A DNA stretch of 64,000 nt from Fasciolopsis buskii. Taxonomy: Eukaryota > Platyhelminthes > Trematoda > Plagiorchiida > Fasciolidae. The position numbers and the translations under genes were made by a program. The DNA is taken from assembly GCA_008360955.1 (NCBI GenBank), contig LUCM01006193.1:310828-374827 (forward strand), written 5' to 3'. This document shows, piece after piece, positions 57,401-64,000 of the stretch; the first letter of the stretch is position 1; every line of letters begins with the position of its first letter. The notes beneath the pieces were generated by a model, which saw only the letters and a program-made list of their open reading frames with translations, was not told where the DNA came from and did not search any database.

Positions 57401-59783
57401 TTTTTTTAGGACAAACCAAAGTTGAAGTTAACAGTGCCTCTTGCTTAATCGGGCAAAACATAAAAGAATGTTCCGTAACGCTAGCGATTCATTTGATCTT
57501 CCAATCTGCATACGTGAAATAATCTAAAATTCACACAACATTCAGTTATTACTACATTAAATGGATATAAAAGGGTAGTTATTTTTTGTCATAAAGAACT
57601 AATGCCGTCCCCTTTGCGACATCCCAGTTCTGCACTAATAGACTGACATTTCAACCATCTCAGCCAACCGTGATCTTCTTCTCAAGCGATTCGGGGAATA
57701 CGACGAAGGAAACGCCGATTTCGTGTGATTACAATACATAAAAATGTGATGTGTTTAACTAAGGAAATCAAGTGGGAAACCGATGCTAGTCGTAAGAGGT
57801 GAAAGCCTAACCGTTAGCTTTCCTGGAAGATCACTACGACGTAATTAATTCAATCGAAACTGTGACGCAATTTGCCATCAATTTATCAGCCAGGCCTCTT
57901 GGTGGCTAGACGTGGTAGAGATGATCTACGTGTTTCTTGATCACCGATTTTTTTACAAAGTACTGATGCACAGTTAAAGAGTAGTTCATCGAATGATCTG
58001 AACTGCCAACTGGAGGGTAACAAGCAGTGTGGAGTTTGTAGAGTTTGGTAAAAAGAAACAATGAACCTCGCACTGAACTGTGCCGTATGTACATATACCC
58101 CATAACAATATGAATACAAGTCAGATCTATTTCGTCAATATCGTCAGCGTGTGTCACTTTGAATTAGAGGTAAATATTTACGATTAAATTACTAATCCCC
58201 TTACATTTCGACTAGGTAGAATTCGCTCAGATCGAAGTTGTATCGATCAAACTTGTACCTTTTGTGACATATTTGAAATGCGCCATTAGCATCGCCCCCG
58301 AATGTGGCAGTATTTATGGACTTGAAAGACGCCGTGGGCTGGGTCGACCGAACAGCAATGTTTTGTATTCTTTACCGGAGGGGTATGCCAATGAAGTTTA
58401 TTAATCTGTGCTCTCGCATCAGTTGTCGTTTGAAGTATCAAGTTCATTCAAAAAGACAAGCGATGCTTCATAGGGATGTTCCACCTATCCATTCACGTTT
58501 ACCTTCATCATGTAGGAGGCAATGCAGGATACCTTAATGAGTCCTCAGTATGTAGACATACAGCTAGCAAACGGTGAAAACAATGACCTGGATTTTGAAG
58601 ACCGCCTTGGGTGCTTGTCCGAAGGTAAGATACATGCCGAACGAGTACTAAACAGATTCGCGCAACCTATAGTTTCATTTGAAATGCGCTTTGCATCTTC
58701 AAAGGGGAAAGCTCTGCTTCTAAATGATTTTAACAGCTCCAAGCAACTCTTAATTGTTGACCATTTCACTTAGCGCAGCAACTGTTTGCTGAACGATAGA
58801 ATCACTGTATGAAAGATTAGAATACGCTCATCCGAGGCTCGAGCGGTTAGGCGGGATTCAAACAGTTCTAGGGCCTACTTGACATTTTGATGTCGGAAGT
58901 TCGTATGCGCTGTATCGCAATGTGGTCAGTTCTGTTGTATAGTTCCAAGGCATAAAGCCTGCGTGGTGAAGATGTTCGTCACTTTGAGACTTCTGATAAC
59001 CAGTGTATGGCGAACCTAGCTAAAGTAGATGTCTTACATCTTCGTGATCAGTATACAAAAGATGCGTCAACCAGTTGGCTAGAGATCTTCAAGGATTAGG
59101 CAACGAACCGTGAACAGTGACCGCCACGTTGTCACTTTCCGTTAAATCAGAACGACAGAAAACACGTGCGTCAGTACAGCTAGATTGTGTATTTCGTGTG
59201 TTTGTTATTGTGACATTCTTTTCTTTTCACACCTGCGTAGGTTTATTCTCTGTCCCCGTTGAATATTCGTTCATTCTATAGCAACGTGTAACTTGGTTAG
59301 AAAGTCAGTGATCAATGATGTTTGCCCTGTTGTTTAGAGCTGAACCACGATAACGATTCATGTACACATCGAAGTTATGGATAGTTTGTCACTATTTATT
59401 GGTTTTTTTCTGATTTTAGCGTTTTACTCCAACGAAGGCATTATTCTTTGTTGATATTTAGTAGCGAATTTATTGGTGACAGATGTTTCAGACATTTTGG
59501 AAGATATGTATAATTAATTGACAGTTAAGTGAAACGTGAGATCGCATATGTTCATCCCGTCACTGACACTTTCAGTCATTTTCTGATCGAAACAACTCAC
59601 TCTTGTTGCAGCCGATATTGTCTTCATCCTGAGGGATAGACAACATCCGAATTTCCGGCGAGAAGGAGTGGATTTGATCTTCACATCAGCTGTACCACTA
59701 GGCCAAGCCCTGCTTGGATGTATTGTGGATGTGCCTACACTAGATGGTCGACTTTTGCACGTGCCCATCACTGAAATCATACA
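44657..59783 (+). CDS. DNAJB13: DNAJB13-like DnaJ (radial-spoke HSP40), 5 of ~6 exons
   Basis: Five exons splice in one frame to residues 1-262 plus two bases; the family is about 316 residues, so only the last ~50 are missing, beyond 64000. Domain order: J domain (1 to ~70), then a linker with [16 protein letters not shown] and NPFNQF, then the two beta-rich C-terminal peptide-binding subdomains (about 130-262) without a zinc finger, as in type II DnaJ proteins. [20 protein letters not shown] at about 181-200 is characteristic of DNAJB13. Known members sit in axonemal radial spokes of cilia and sperm flagella. The J domain carries HPC (residues 32-34) for HPD, which agrees with the family's loss of the canonical triad. 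Introns are 9798, 39, 1325 and 3177 bp. All phases match and no frameshift is seen, so the gene looks intact. Confidence 0.93.
47916..48143 (+). mobile_element. Possible LINE RT scrap
   Basis: A 75-codon frame with [20 protein letters not shown] resembles the RT block SSSFETTSGVRQGC-ISPFLF of the LINEs elsewhere in this window, including the QGC. Nothing on either side supports it further. Confidence 0.35.
49953..50330 (-). other. Unidentified 125-codon open frame
   Basis: Starts [20 protein letters not shown] and ends [14 protein letters not shown]; the frame stays open upstream of the Met for at least 10 codons. No domain, signal peptide or transmembrane segment is recognised. It is long for an AT-rich intron (the other strand has many stops), so it may be a real exon, a decayed transposon piece or chance. 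Confidence 0.3.
50970..51366 (+). mobile_element. 3' end of an APE-LINE
   Basis: The end of pol ([12 protein letters not shown] phrase, ATGGAGTGGAAGAATCCATG) and the 3' UTR shared with 4300-4684, 55.1 and 59.1 kb: CTGACTGAAGACACTGAA, GTGAACCGTGAACA, TTTCTATCGAAACAGAATGA. It runs directly into the trinucleotide tail at 51367. 5'-truncated insertion. Confidence 0.8.
51367..51456 (+). repeat. (ATG)n LINE tail with an 18-bp higher-order unit
   Basis: About 90 bases of ATG repeats. Three GTG triplets occur at even spacing, five ATGs apart, so an 18-bp unit of GTG plus five ATGs is repeated before the pure ATG run. It lies at the LINE 3' end where RTE-like elements carry short tandem repeats, and likely grew from that tail. 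Confidence 0.95.
51456..51476. other. Perfect 9-bp hairpin after the ATG tail
   Basis: GAGTGTTTC, loop TTC, GAAACACTC. It sits immediately after the microsatellite, at or near the insertion boundary of the LINE. It could be coincidence, a target-site feature or part of the host sequence. Confidence 0.7.
53541..54385. other. Protein-like stretches on both strands, unidentified
   Basis: Plus strand: a frame at 53541-53756 ([20 protein letters not shown]), one at about 53888-54120 ([37 protein letters not shown]) and one at 54213-54385 ([20 protein letters not shown], ending HKFKRF). Minus strand: a frame at 53753-53955 ([34 protein letters not shown]) that overlaps the second. All have ordinary protein composition, but they cannot all be coding and none matches a family I can name. 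A small gene nested in DNAJB13 intron 1 is possible, as is transposon debris. No splice model was convincing. Confidence 0.3.
54523..54779 (+). CDS. DNAJB13: DNAJB13 exon 2 (rest of J domain, linker)
   Basis: 257 bp, residues 23-108. It opens with the C of Ala23, then [44 protein letters not shown] and [16 protein letters not shown], all J-domain or DNAJB13 linker hallmarks. The Hsp70-contact triad reads H32-P33-C34 instead of HPD. It ends with one base of Gln109 before a GCAAGT donor. Confidence 0.95.
54780..54818 (+). other. 39-nt GC-AG intron of DNAJB13
   Basis: Starts GCAAGT, ends CATACAG. Reading through gives an in-frame stop after ten codons, and a GT donor 4 bases further in would shift the frame into a stop, so removal of exactly 39 bases is required to join NPFN to QFQDEIDY. 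GC donors with a following AAGT are the standard rare variant. Confidence 0.85.
54819..54976 (+). CDS. DNAJB13: DNAJB13 exon 3 (start of C-terminal domain I)
   Basis: 158 bp, residues 109-161. [20 protein letters not shown], then [20 protein letters not shown] and [11 protein letters not shown]. The P-IE-E-FLSLEE-Y-GC-KK pattern begins the peptide-binding domain of type II DnaJ proteins. It ends phase 0 at CGA before GTGAGT. Confidence 0.95.
55060..55396 (+). mobile_element. LINE 3' end (copy A) in DNAJB13 intron 3
   Basis: 5'-truncated to the last ~340 bases: CGTCGTGGTCAGTGTACAAA, AACGAACCGTGAACAGTGAC and the shared 3' UTR through GGCTGAACAATGA. Nearly identical to 59025-59356 apart from a ~20-base gap near 55210. 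Same orientation as the gene. Confidence 0.85.
56302..56434 (+). CDS. DNAJB13: DNAJB13 exon 4 (C-terminal domain I, second part)
   Basis: 133 bp, residues 162-205 plus one base. [20 protein letters not shown], then [20 protein letters not shown] and NTIP. The [20 protein letters not shown] phrase is the strongest DNAJB13 signature. The acceptor is TACCAG and the donor is GTGAGT at 56435. Confidence 0.95.
56435..58212. other. DNAJB13 intron 4, first part, no feature recognised
   Basis: AT-rich intron without a recognisable exon or element on either strand. Confidence 0.7.
58213..59356 (+). mobile_element. Internally deleted APE-LINE (copy B) in DNAJB13 intron 4
   Basis: Starts within [15 protein letters not shown], then [17 protein letters not shown] (for FLDLRGAFDSVDRTALF), [18 protein letters not shown] and [20 protein letters not shown] text at 58630. 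It jumps to the C-terminal GRVYCAAVRSVLLY-like region at about 58900, and ends with the 3' UTR 59025-59356. Several blocks are missing or shifted. The last ~330 bases are a near-duplicate of 55060-55396. Confidence 0.8.
59612..59783 (+). CDS. DNAJB13: DNAJB13 exon 5 (C-terminal domain II)
   Basis: 172 bp, residues 206-262 plus two bases. [20 protein letters not shown], then [16 protein letters not shown] and [25 protein letters not shown] matches domain II of type II DnaJs. The acceptor is TTGCAG and the donor is GTGAGT at 59784, leaving CA, which a following T or C would make into the His that starts the family's HPK/YFK segment. The next exon (~50 residues) was not found before 64000. Confidence 0.93.
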
Positions 59784-60274
59784 GTGAGTGATGTTATATC
59801 AGTGATATAATTTATAACCACTTATATCAGTTGGATTGTGAACTTCGAAAACTGTTGAAATAACCCCCTTATAAGGTCTACATTACTCGAATGATTTTAT
59901 TCTAATGACGGAGTCTCACGAAACCTTATACCAAATGTCATTGTTACTGCATTAGTTACATTTCTCTTATCTGGGGCTTCTCGTCAGATGAACTGAAGTT
60001 TGTACGCGAATGCTATTATGATCCGGAACAATCCCAATCAAGAATAGTAGCATCATCCCCCCACATTACATGCCAGTAATTGTGAGATATACATGAATAT
60101 CAAATGCGGAACAAGCCAACGGTAACATTTGCCCATCCCGCTAAGACCTGTTTTTGATTGGAGGCATTCGATTGTGATCAAAGGGGCATTCGTCCTGTCT
60201 CCACTTGAAATTATCGGGGACCATTAACTGATACTAAGGACGACAATACAAACAAATTTAACTCGGTAATTCGG

Positions 60275-60352
60275 ACTAGCCTAGTCGTTAAATGATGGCG
60301 CGACAGTAGAACACAGGCTTTTCAGTTGGAAAGCCTGGATTCGAACACTAGA
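60275..60352 (+). repeat. tRNA-like SINE head
   Basis: A tRNA-like start ACTAGCCTAGTCGTTAAATG and a B-box-like GGATTCGAACACT at 60337-60349, about 55 bases apart, as in tRNA-derived SINEs. GGCTTTTCAGTTGGAAAGCC between them forms a stem resembling an anticodon arm. No matching acceptor strand, so not a functional tRNA. Confidence 0.45.
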
Positions 60353-60839
60353 TACAATGGAGGATATGCACCACCAGTGAGTTCTAGCGACAGTGATACT
60401 CTGAATTAGACAAGAAATTCTACTATTTATTAAAGATAGGCAAACATCAAAAGAGCACAAAGGATTGAGGAAATGTTGTGGAATATCTTAGGTATGACAG
60501 TTTGGTTCTTCAGTTTCTGCTAGTGCGTGTAGTAGTTACGAGAATTTTGTTAAACTTGAATTAAAAGAAAGCTACGAAAACAGTGATCTTTGACTTGTGT
60601 GATGAATAACAGATATAACTTCCACTCAGTTTCCATTACCCCGTCCTCTACTCTCAATCTTGTGACTGTAAATGGTATTGTGCCAGACGAAGTTCTTTCA
60701 GTCATTTAACGATTTCGCTTTGAATTTCTAAAATTTAACTGTTCTTTTTCCCACTGTTAGTTGCTAAAGCAGCAGATTAAAACAGTGCATGCGAGACACA
60801 ATGACTAGGCGTCCAAACGTTCATGTCATTGGTCCATGG

Positions 60840-60854
60840 GAGAGAGAGAGAGAG
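60840..60854 (+). repeat. Short (GA)7 tract
   Basis: A run of GA dinucleotides of about 15 bases. Confidence 0.9.
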
Positions 60855-61801
60855 TGGATACAAGATATGGCCCAATTCCGTGTGCATCCCAATCTTAAAA
60901 TGGGGGAGGATTGCCCTAGATTAAACTCAGCACCTCTTTGTCTGTGACAACAAAGCGGTTATCATGGTGTACTAGAATCAAGTGAATTAGTAATTGAGTA
61001 CCAGTTTTGATAAATTATTAACCAACGGTAGATGTACGCCACTGTAATAGTGATTTCGCAATACCTACAATCCAATGCCACAGTTTTTGGTTTGATGAAT
61101 GAAACCGCAATGGCCATACGTTCCAAAAGCACGGTACATGGAAGTGGACAAATTTAATACCATCTGACTGCCCCATATTTTCAATACGGTAGTTTTCCCA
61201 TTACTTGAAATCTCCGGAATTTGATGGGACCTCGAAAATTCTACACTACTTTATTATCACCTTTACGCTTGGAAGGTAGAAGGTTCCACGCACCAGATTG
61301 ACCTTATTGTAACTGGTTCCAACTGCTTCCTGTTCCTTTGCACACCGAACTCATCGAGACTTTGCTTAAAGCCAATCTAGTTGTAGCTTTGGCCATTCTC
61401 TGACGAACTAAATTCTAAGATGTAATCCTATCGTGGAAAGGAGCAATCCACAGATTCCTGCCTTCGGATTCTTGAAGGCAGCCGTGATTCAGATAGCAAT
61501 AACGTCAAAAAATGTCATTGTCATATTCCGGTTCCACTTCAGGACAAGATGAAATTTCGGACGGATTAAACCGCCGCGGGGTCTTCTGGAGCTAACGGGA
61601 AGCAGTAGCAGCACTCAGAGTTGACATTTACACCTAATGTCATGTGGCAAATCGAAGTTTACTTTCCGGTTTGACCATTCTACTAGTTAAACCTACTCCA
61701 TAGAAGTACATAAGCAAGTGCACCCAACACATTCAGCATCGAGAGATTTGATTTTGACCACGTTTAGTGCTGTGCGTGGTTCACTGTTGTGACCAAGACA
61801 C

Positions 61802-63640
61802 GAAAAACAGTCTAACTGTACAAACACACTCGTCCCATCATTCTGATTCGATAGAAAATGAAAACATGATCGCCACTGTTCGCGATTCAAGCCATATCCT
61901 TCAGTGTCTACAGCCAGCTAGTGGATGAGTCTTTCGGACCCCAAACAAGAAGACGTGAGGCACCTACTTTACCTATGTTCGCTGTACATTTTCTCATCTC
62001 ACGTTGCCACGTCATCTGTTGAACTCCACGTAGCTTCTTCCATTCCTTGGGAAGACTTCAATATAGGGCGCGATATGTTTGACGAATGTTCGCCATACGC
62101 AACATGTGACTTAGCGCAGTCTATTGAGCTTCATACGCTGAGATAAGGTATTCCCAGATTTGACAACTAATACTAGATTCCTGACCTCCATATTACTCAC
62201 CCGGTCGCTCCGTGCAATCCTAGCCATGCTAGATAGATATCGGTGATCGAAAACTTCCAGGCGACGAACAATTTCACAGTCCAGCTTAGGCCGCTCGAGC
62301 CTTGGACATGCGCGTGTTTACTTCTACTGCCGAGCTGCCATCGTTCGACAAGCAGCTTCCAAGCTAAATGAAACGGTCCACAATCAATAATTCTTGTCCA
62401 CCCAGCATCAAGTTCGAGACTACCGTCGTCCACCCTTGTAATAGCAATTAGCAGATTGAGATGCAAAGCGGATCTTAAACTGAGCTACAGACCTCGAGAG
62501 TCTGTTTAGTGCGCGTTGTGCATGGTCTCCGGATTCGAACGGGCACACGACGTCTTGGTCACAGTTTTCCTCCATTTCCCAGTTCGATTCCTACATCCTA
62601 GAGACCTCCTAAAGCATCTCCCATCACCTCGTCCATGACGAAGTTGAACAGGAACAGAGAGATGAGATACGCTTGTCGAACGACACTAGTCGTTTCGAAT
62701 GAACTTGATAGTCCACCGTATACCCTCACGCGGCCACAGGTATGCAAGTACTGCAATGCTCGCAACAGGTTTACGAACCTCGTTCGCATACCCCTCCGGT
62801 AGAGAGGATTGAATAGTGTTGTCCTATCCCCTGGGTCAAACTAGCCTCTCAAGTCCAGGAAGAATACAACTGTAGGGCGGCCGTGTGTGTGGTGCGTTTC
62901 GGATAACTGCCGGACAGTGGTTATCTGGTCGATGCAACCTCGACCTGGACGAATCCCGGACTTTTGTTGGCAGATGTTACTCTCGCAAATCGGTGTCAAA
63001 CGACGCAGCATTATCGGAAGTAAACTAATCCCACGGTGGTTGCTAAATTCTCTGCGCATGCCCTTCTTGAAGATGAGTACAATTAGTGACTGACCCAACG
63101 ATGACGGAATGTGTTCCTCGTTCCAAATGTCGTTAAACAAGTGGGTGAGAGCTTTTGAAAGGGTTCCATCCAGTCTGAAAATAACCGGGGGAGTTCGTCG
63201 GAACCGGCTGCTTTTTTGCCCTCTATTCAGAAGTCGAATATTTGACTCCCACCTCCGATTCATTTGGAGTTCAAGAGACCTCCCGTGGAATTGCAGCTGC
63301 GGCCTAAATACGTTAGCGTGTGGCCAGCTAAACTGATCCTTGAAGTGCTCTTCCCAATGGTCCAGTCTTTCCTGTCTACCATGAACGAGCTCTCCATTTT
63401 TATCGCACACGACTTCACTAGCCAAAGTTCGTCGCCCACCAGTGTCGCGTATAAGCCTAAACAGTTCTTGACTGTTGCCTGCAGCAACTGATAATTCCAA
63501 CTCATCGGCCACCTTAATTAACCAGTTTGCACGATCATTGTTAAGGCTTGAGATAAGCCACCCTGTATAGCTCGTTGGGTTATGGAGGCACGCAAGCCGT
63601 CGCACCATGTCAACGTTCGGTCTCGTTGTGACCGCCATGA
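61802..63640 (-). mobile_element. APE-LINE pol remnant, linker through 3' UTR
   Basis: Minus strand. The longest open piece is 62841-63638 (265 codons): NDRANWLIKVADELELSVAA, GNSQELFRLIRDTGGRR, RQERLDHWEEHFKDQFSW, NIWNEEHIPSSLGQSLIV, IFKKGMRREFSNHRGISL, GIRPGRGCIDQI and VFFLDLRG. RT continues with YGGLSSSFETTSVVRQAY at 62598-62789 and then, in another frame, QDVVCPFESGDHAQRALN where the YADD box has become YQDV-like. The RT tail and 3' UTR run down to about 61802, truncated before the trinucleotide tail. One of the better preserved LINEs here but broken by several frameshifts. Confidence 0.85.
62841..63638 (-). pseudogene. LINE linker and RT fingers, 265-codon open frame
   Basis: The longest open frame of the window. 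The first ~30 residues (RPNVDMVRRLACLHNPTSYT) do not match the linker of the other copies; from NDRANWLIKV on it is standard. It lacks the RT catalytic aspartates, which lie beyond its stop, so it cannot work as an enzyme. A chance upstream ATG makes it look like a gene. Confidence 0.85.
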
Positions 63641-63734
63641 CCCAACGACTTATTTAGGGTGGCTTTTCGCAAGCCGTAAATTCAGGTGTGAAAAGTAAAT
63701 GGGCAGAAGCCTGACGAAGACTTTTCCTTGTCCT

Positions 63735-64000
63735 CTAGGTTGGGGGTTGATTTGAACTGGTGTGGCGTATGAGCATAGACAGTCTTTGGCTGTTACCTGA
63801 AACGACTACTCTTTCCTTCTCTTTGGCTACGCTAACGCACCAGTTTTCATGATCATTCTTCAATCTTTTCGTCAACTGACGCTGCAACTGTCGATGCATC
63901 TTGTTCACCTCCTTGTAGTTAGGAAGCTGGCCCTTTTGCCCCATTAGGGTTAGTAACTCCAGTGTCTTCGATAGATAACGGATTTAGGACCACAAGTGAA
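63735..64000 (-). mobile_element. Second LINE linker fragment, cut by window edge
   Basis: Minus strand reads GQKGQLPNYKEVNKMHRQLQ, KRLKNDHENWCVSVAKEKER and SGNSQRLSMLIRHT, the same linker that also appears in the adjacent element at 63350-63560. It stops matching after IRHT, where a GGRR segment is expected. The element continues off the right edge. Confidence 0.8.

Larger units (their letters stand above)
59784..61801. other. DNAJB13 last visible intron, no exon recognised
   Basis: A search by eye for the missing PGEGMP-containing terminal exon found nothing on the plus strand. A tRNA-like element (60275-60352) and a short (GA)n tract (about 60840-60854) are present. Confidence 0.7.

Noticed and set aside
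62500..62600. B-box-like GTTCGAATCC on the minus strand, possible tRNA/SINE
   Set aside because: It falls inside LINE pol coding sequence and reads as CPFESGDHAQRALN in the RT frame, so the match is coincidental.
1..64000. CRISPR arrays, operons, riboswitches, rRNA genes
   Set aside because: No spaced direct-repeat arrays, bacterial gene order or rRNA core sequences were seen; the window is clearly eukaryotic.

Overview
This is a eukaryotic nuclear window. It has split genes, long introns and a heavy load of decayed non-LTR retrotransposons, with no bacterial gene organisation. The retroelement types (two LINE lineages with many trematode-like features, plus Ty3/Gypsy fragments resembling the CsRn1 lineage) and the mix of one tiny intron with very long ones suggest a flatworm, most probably a trematode. 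Genus and species cannot be fixed from the sequence alone.

Only two host genes are supported. On the minus strand, four exons (18721-18822, 11544-11741, 8431-8529, 5354-5542) encode the first ~196 residues of a classical ankyrin (ANK1/2/3 family). All joins are phase 0 and the introns are 2.9-7.0 kb. The gene runs off the left edge. On the plus strand, five exons (44657-44724, 54523-54779, 54819-54976, 56302-56434, 59612-59783) encode residues 1 to ~263 of a DNAJB13-type (radial-spoke) DnaJ protein. Intron 1 is 9.8 kb, intron 2 is a 39-nt GC-AG intron, and the last exon lies beyond the right edge. Its J domain has HPC in place of the HPD triad.

Most of the rest is transposable-element debris. 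1.2-5.1 kb is a plus-strand APE/RT LINE with an internal ~410-bp tandem duplication. 5.1-19 kb is ankyrin introns carrying further LINE pieces. 19.6-20.6 kb is a minus-strand LINE 3' end with a trinucleotide tail. 20.6-30 kb is old degenerate sequence with CR1-like fragments. 30.0-30.6 kb holds degenerate hexanucleotide repeats and a tRNA-Arg-like element. 30.8-36.3 kb is the most striking structure: two essentially identical 1.1-kb inverted arms around a 1.8-kb spacer, the right arm continuing into a plus-strand LINE reverse transcriptase. 36-44.6 kb has another diverged copy of that LINE and Ty3/Gypsy RT/RNase H and integrase remnants. 44.7-59.8 kb is the DNAJB13 gene, with two near-identical LINE 3' ends on either side of exon 4. 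61.8-64 kb is minus-strand LINE.

The two genes have no evident functional link beyond proximity. No RNA gene, CRISPR array or intact mobile element was found, and no new multi-gene system could be supported. The items most worth checking are the large inverted duplication, unidentified protein-like stretches on both strands at 53.5-54.4 kb inside DNAJB13 intron 1, and the DNAJB13 gene structure.
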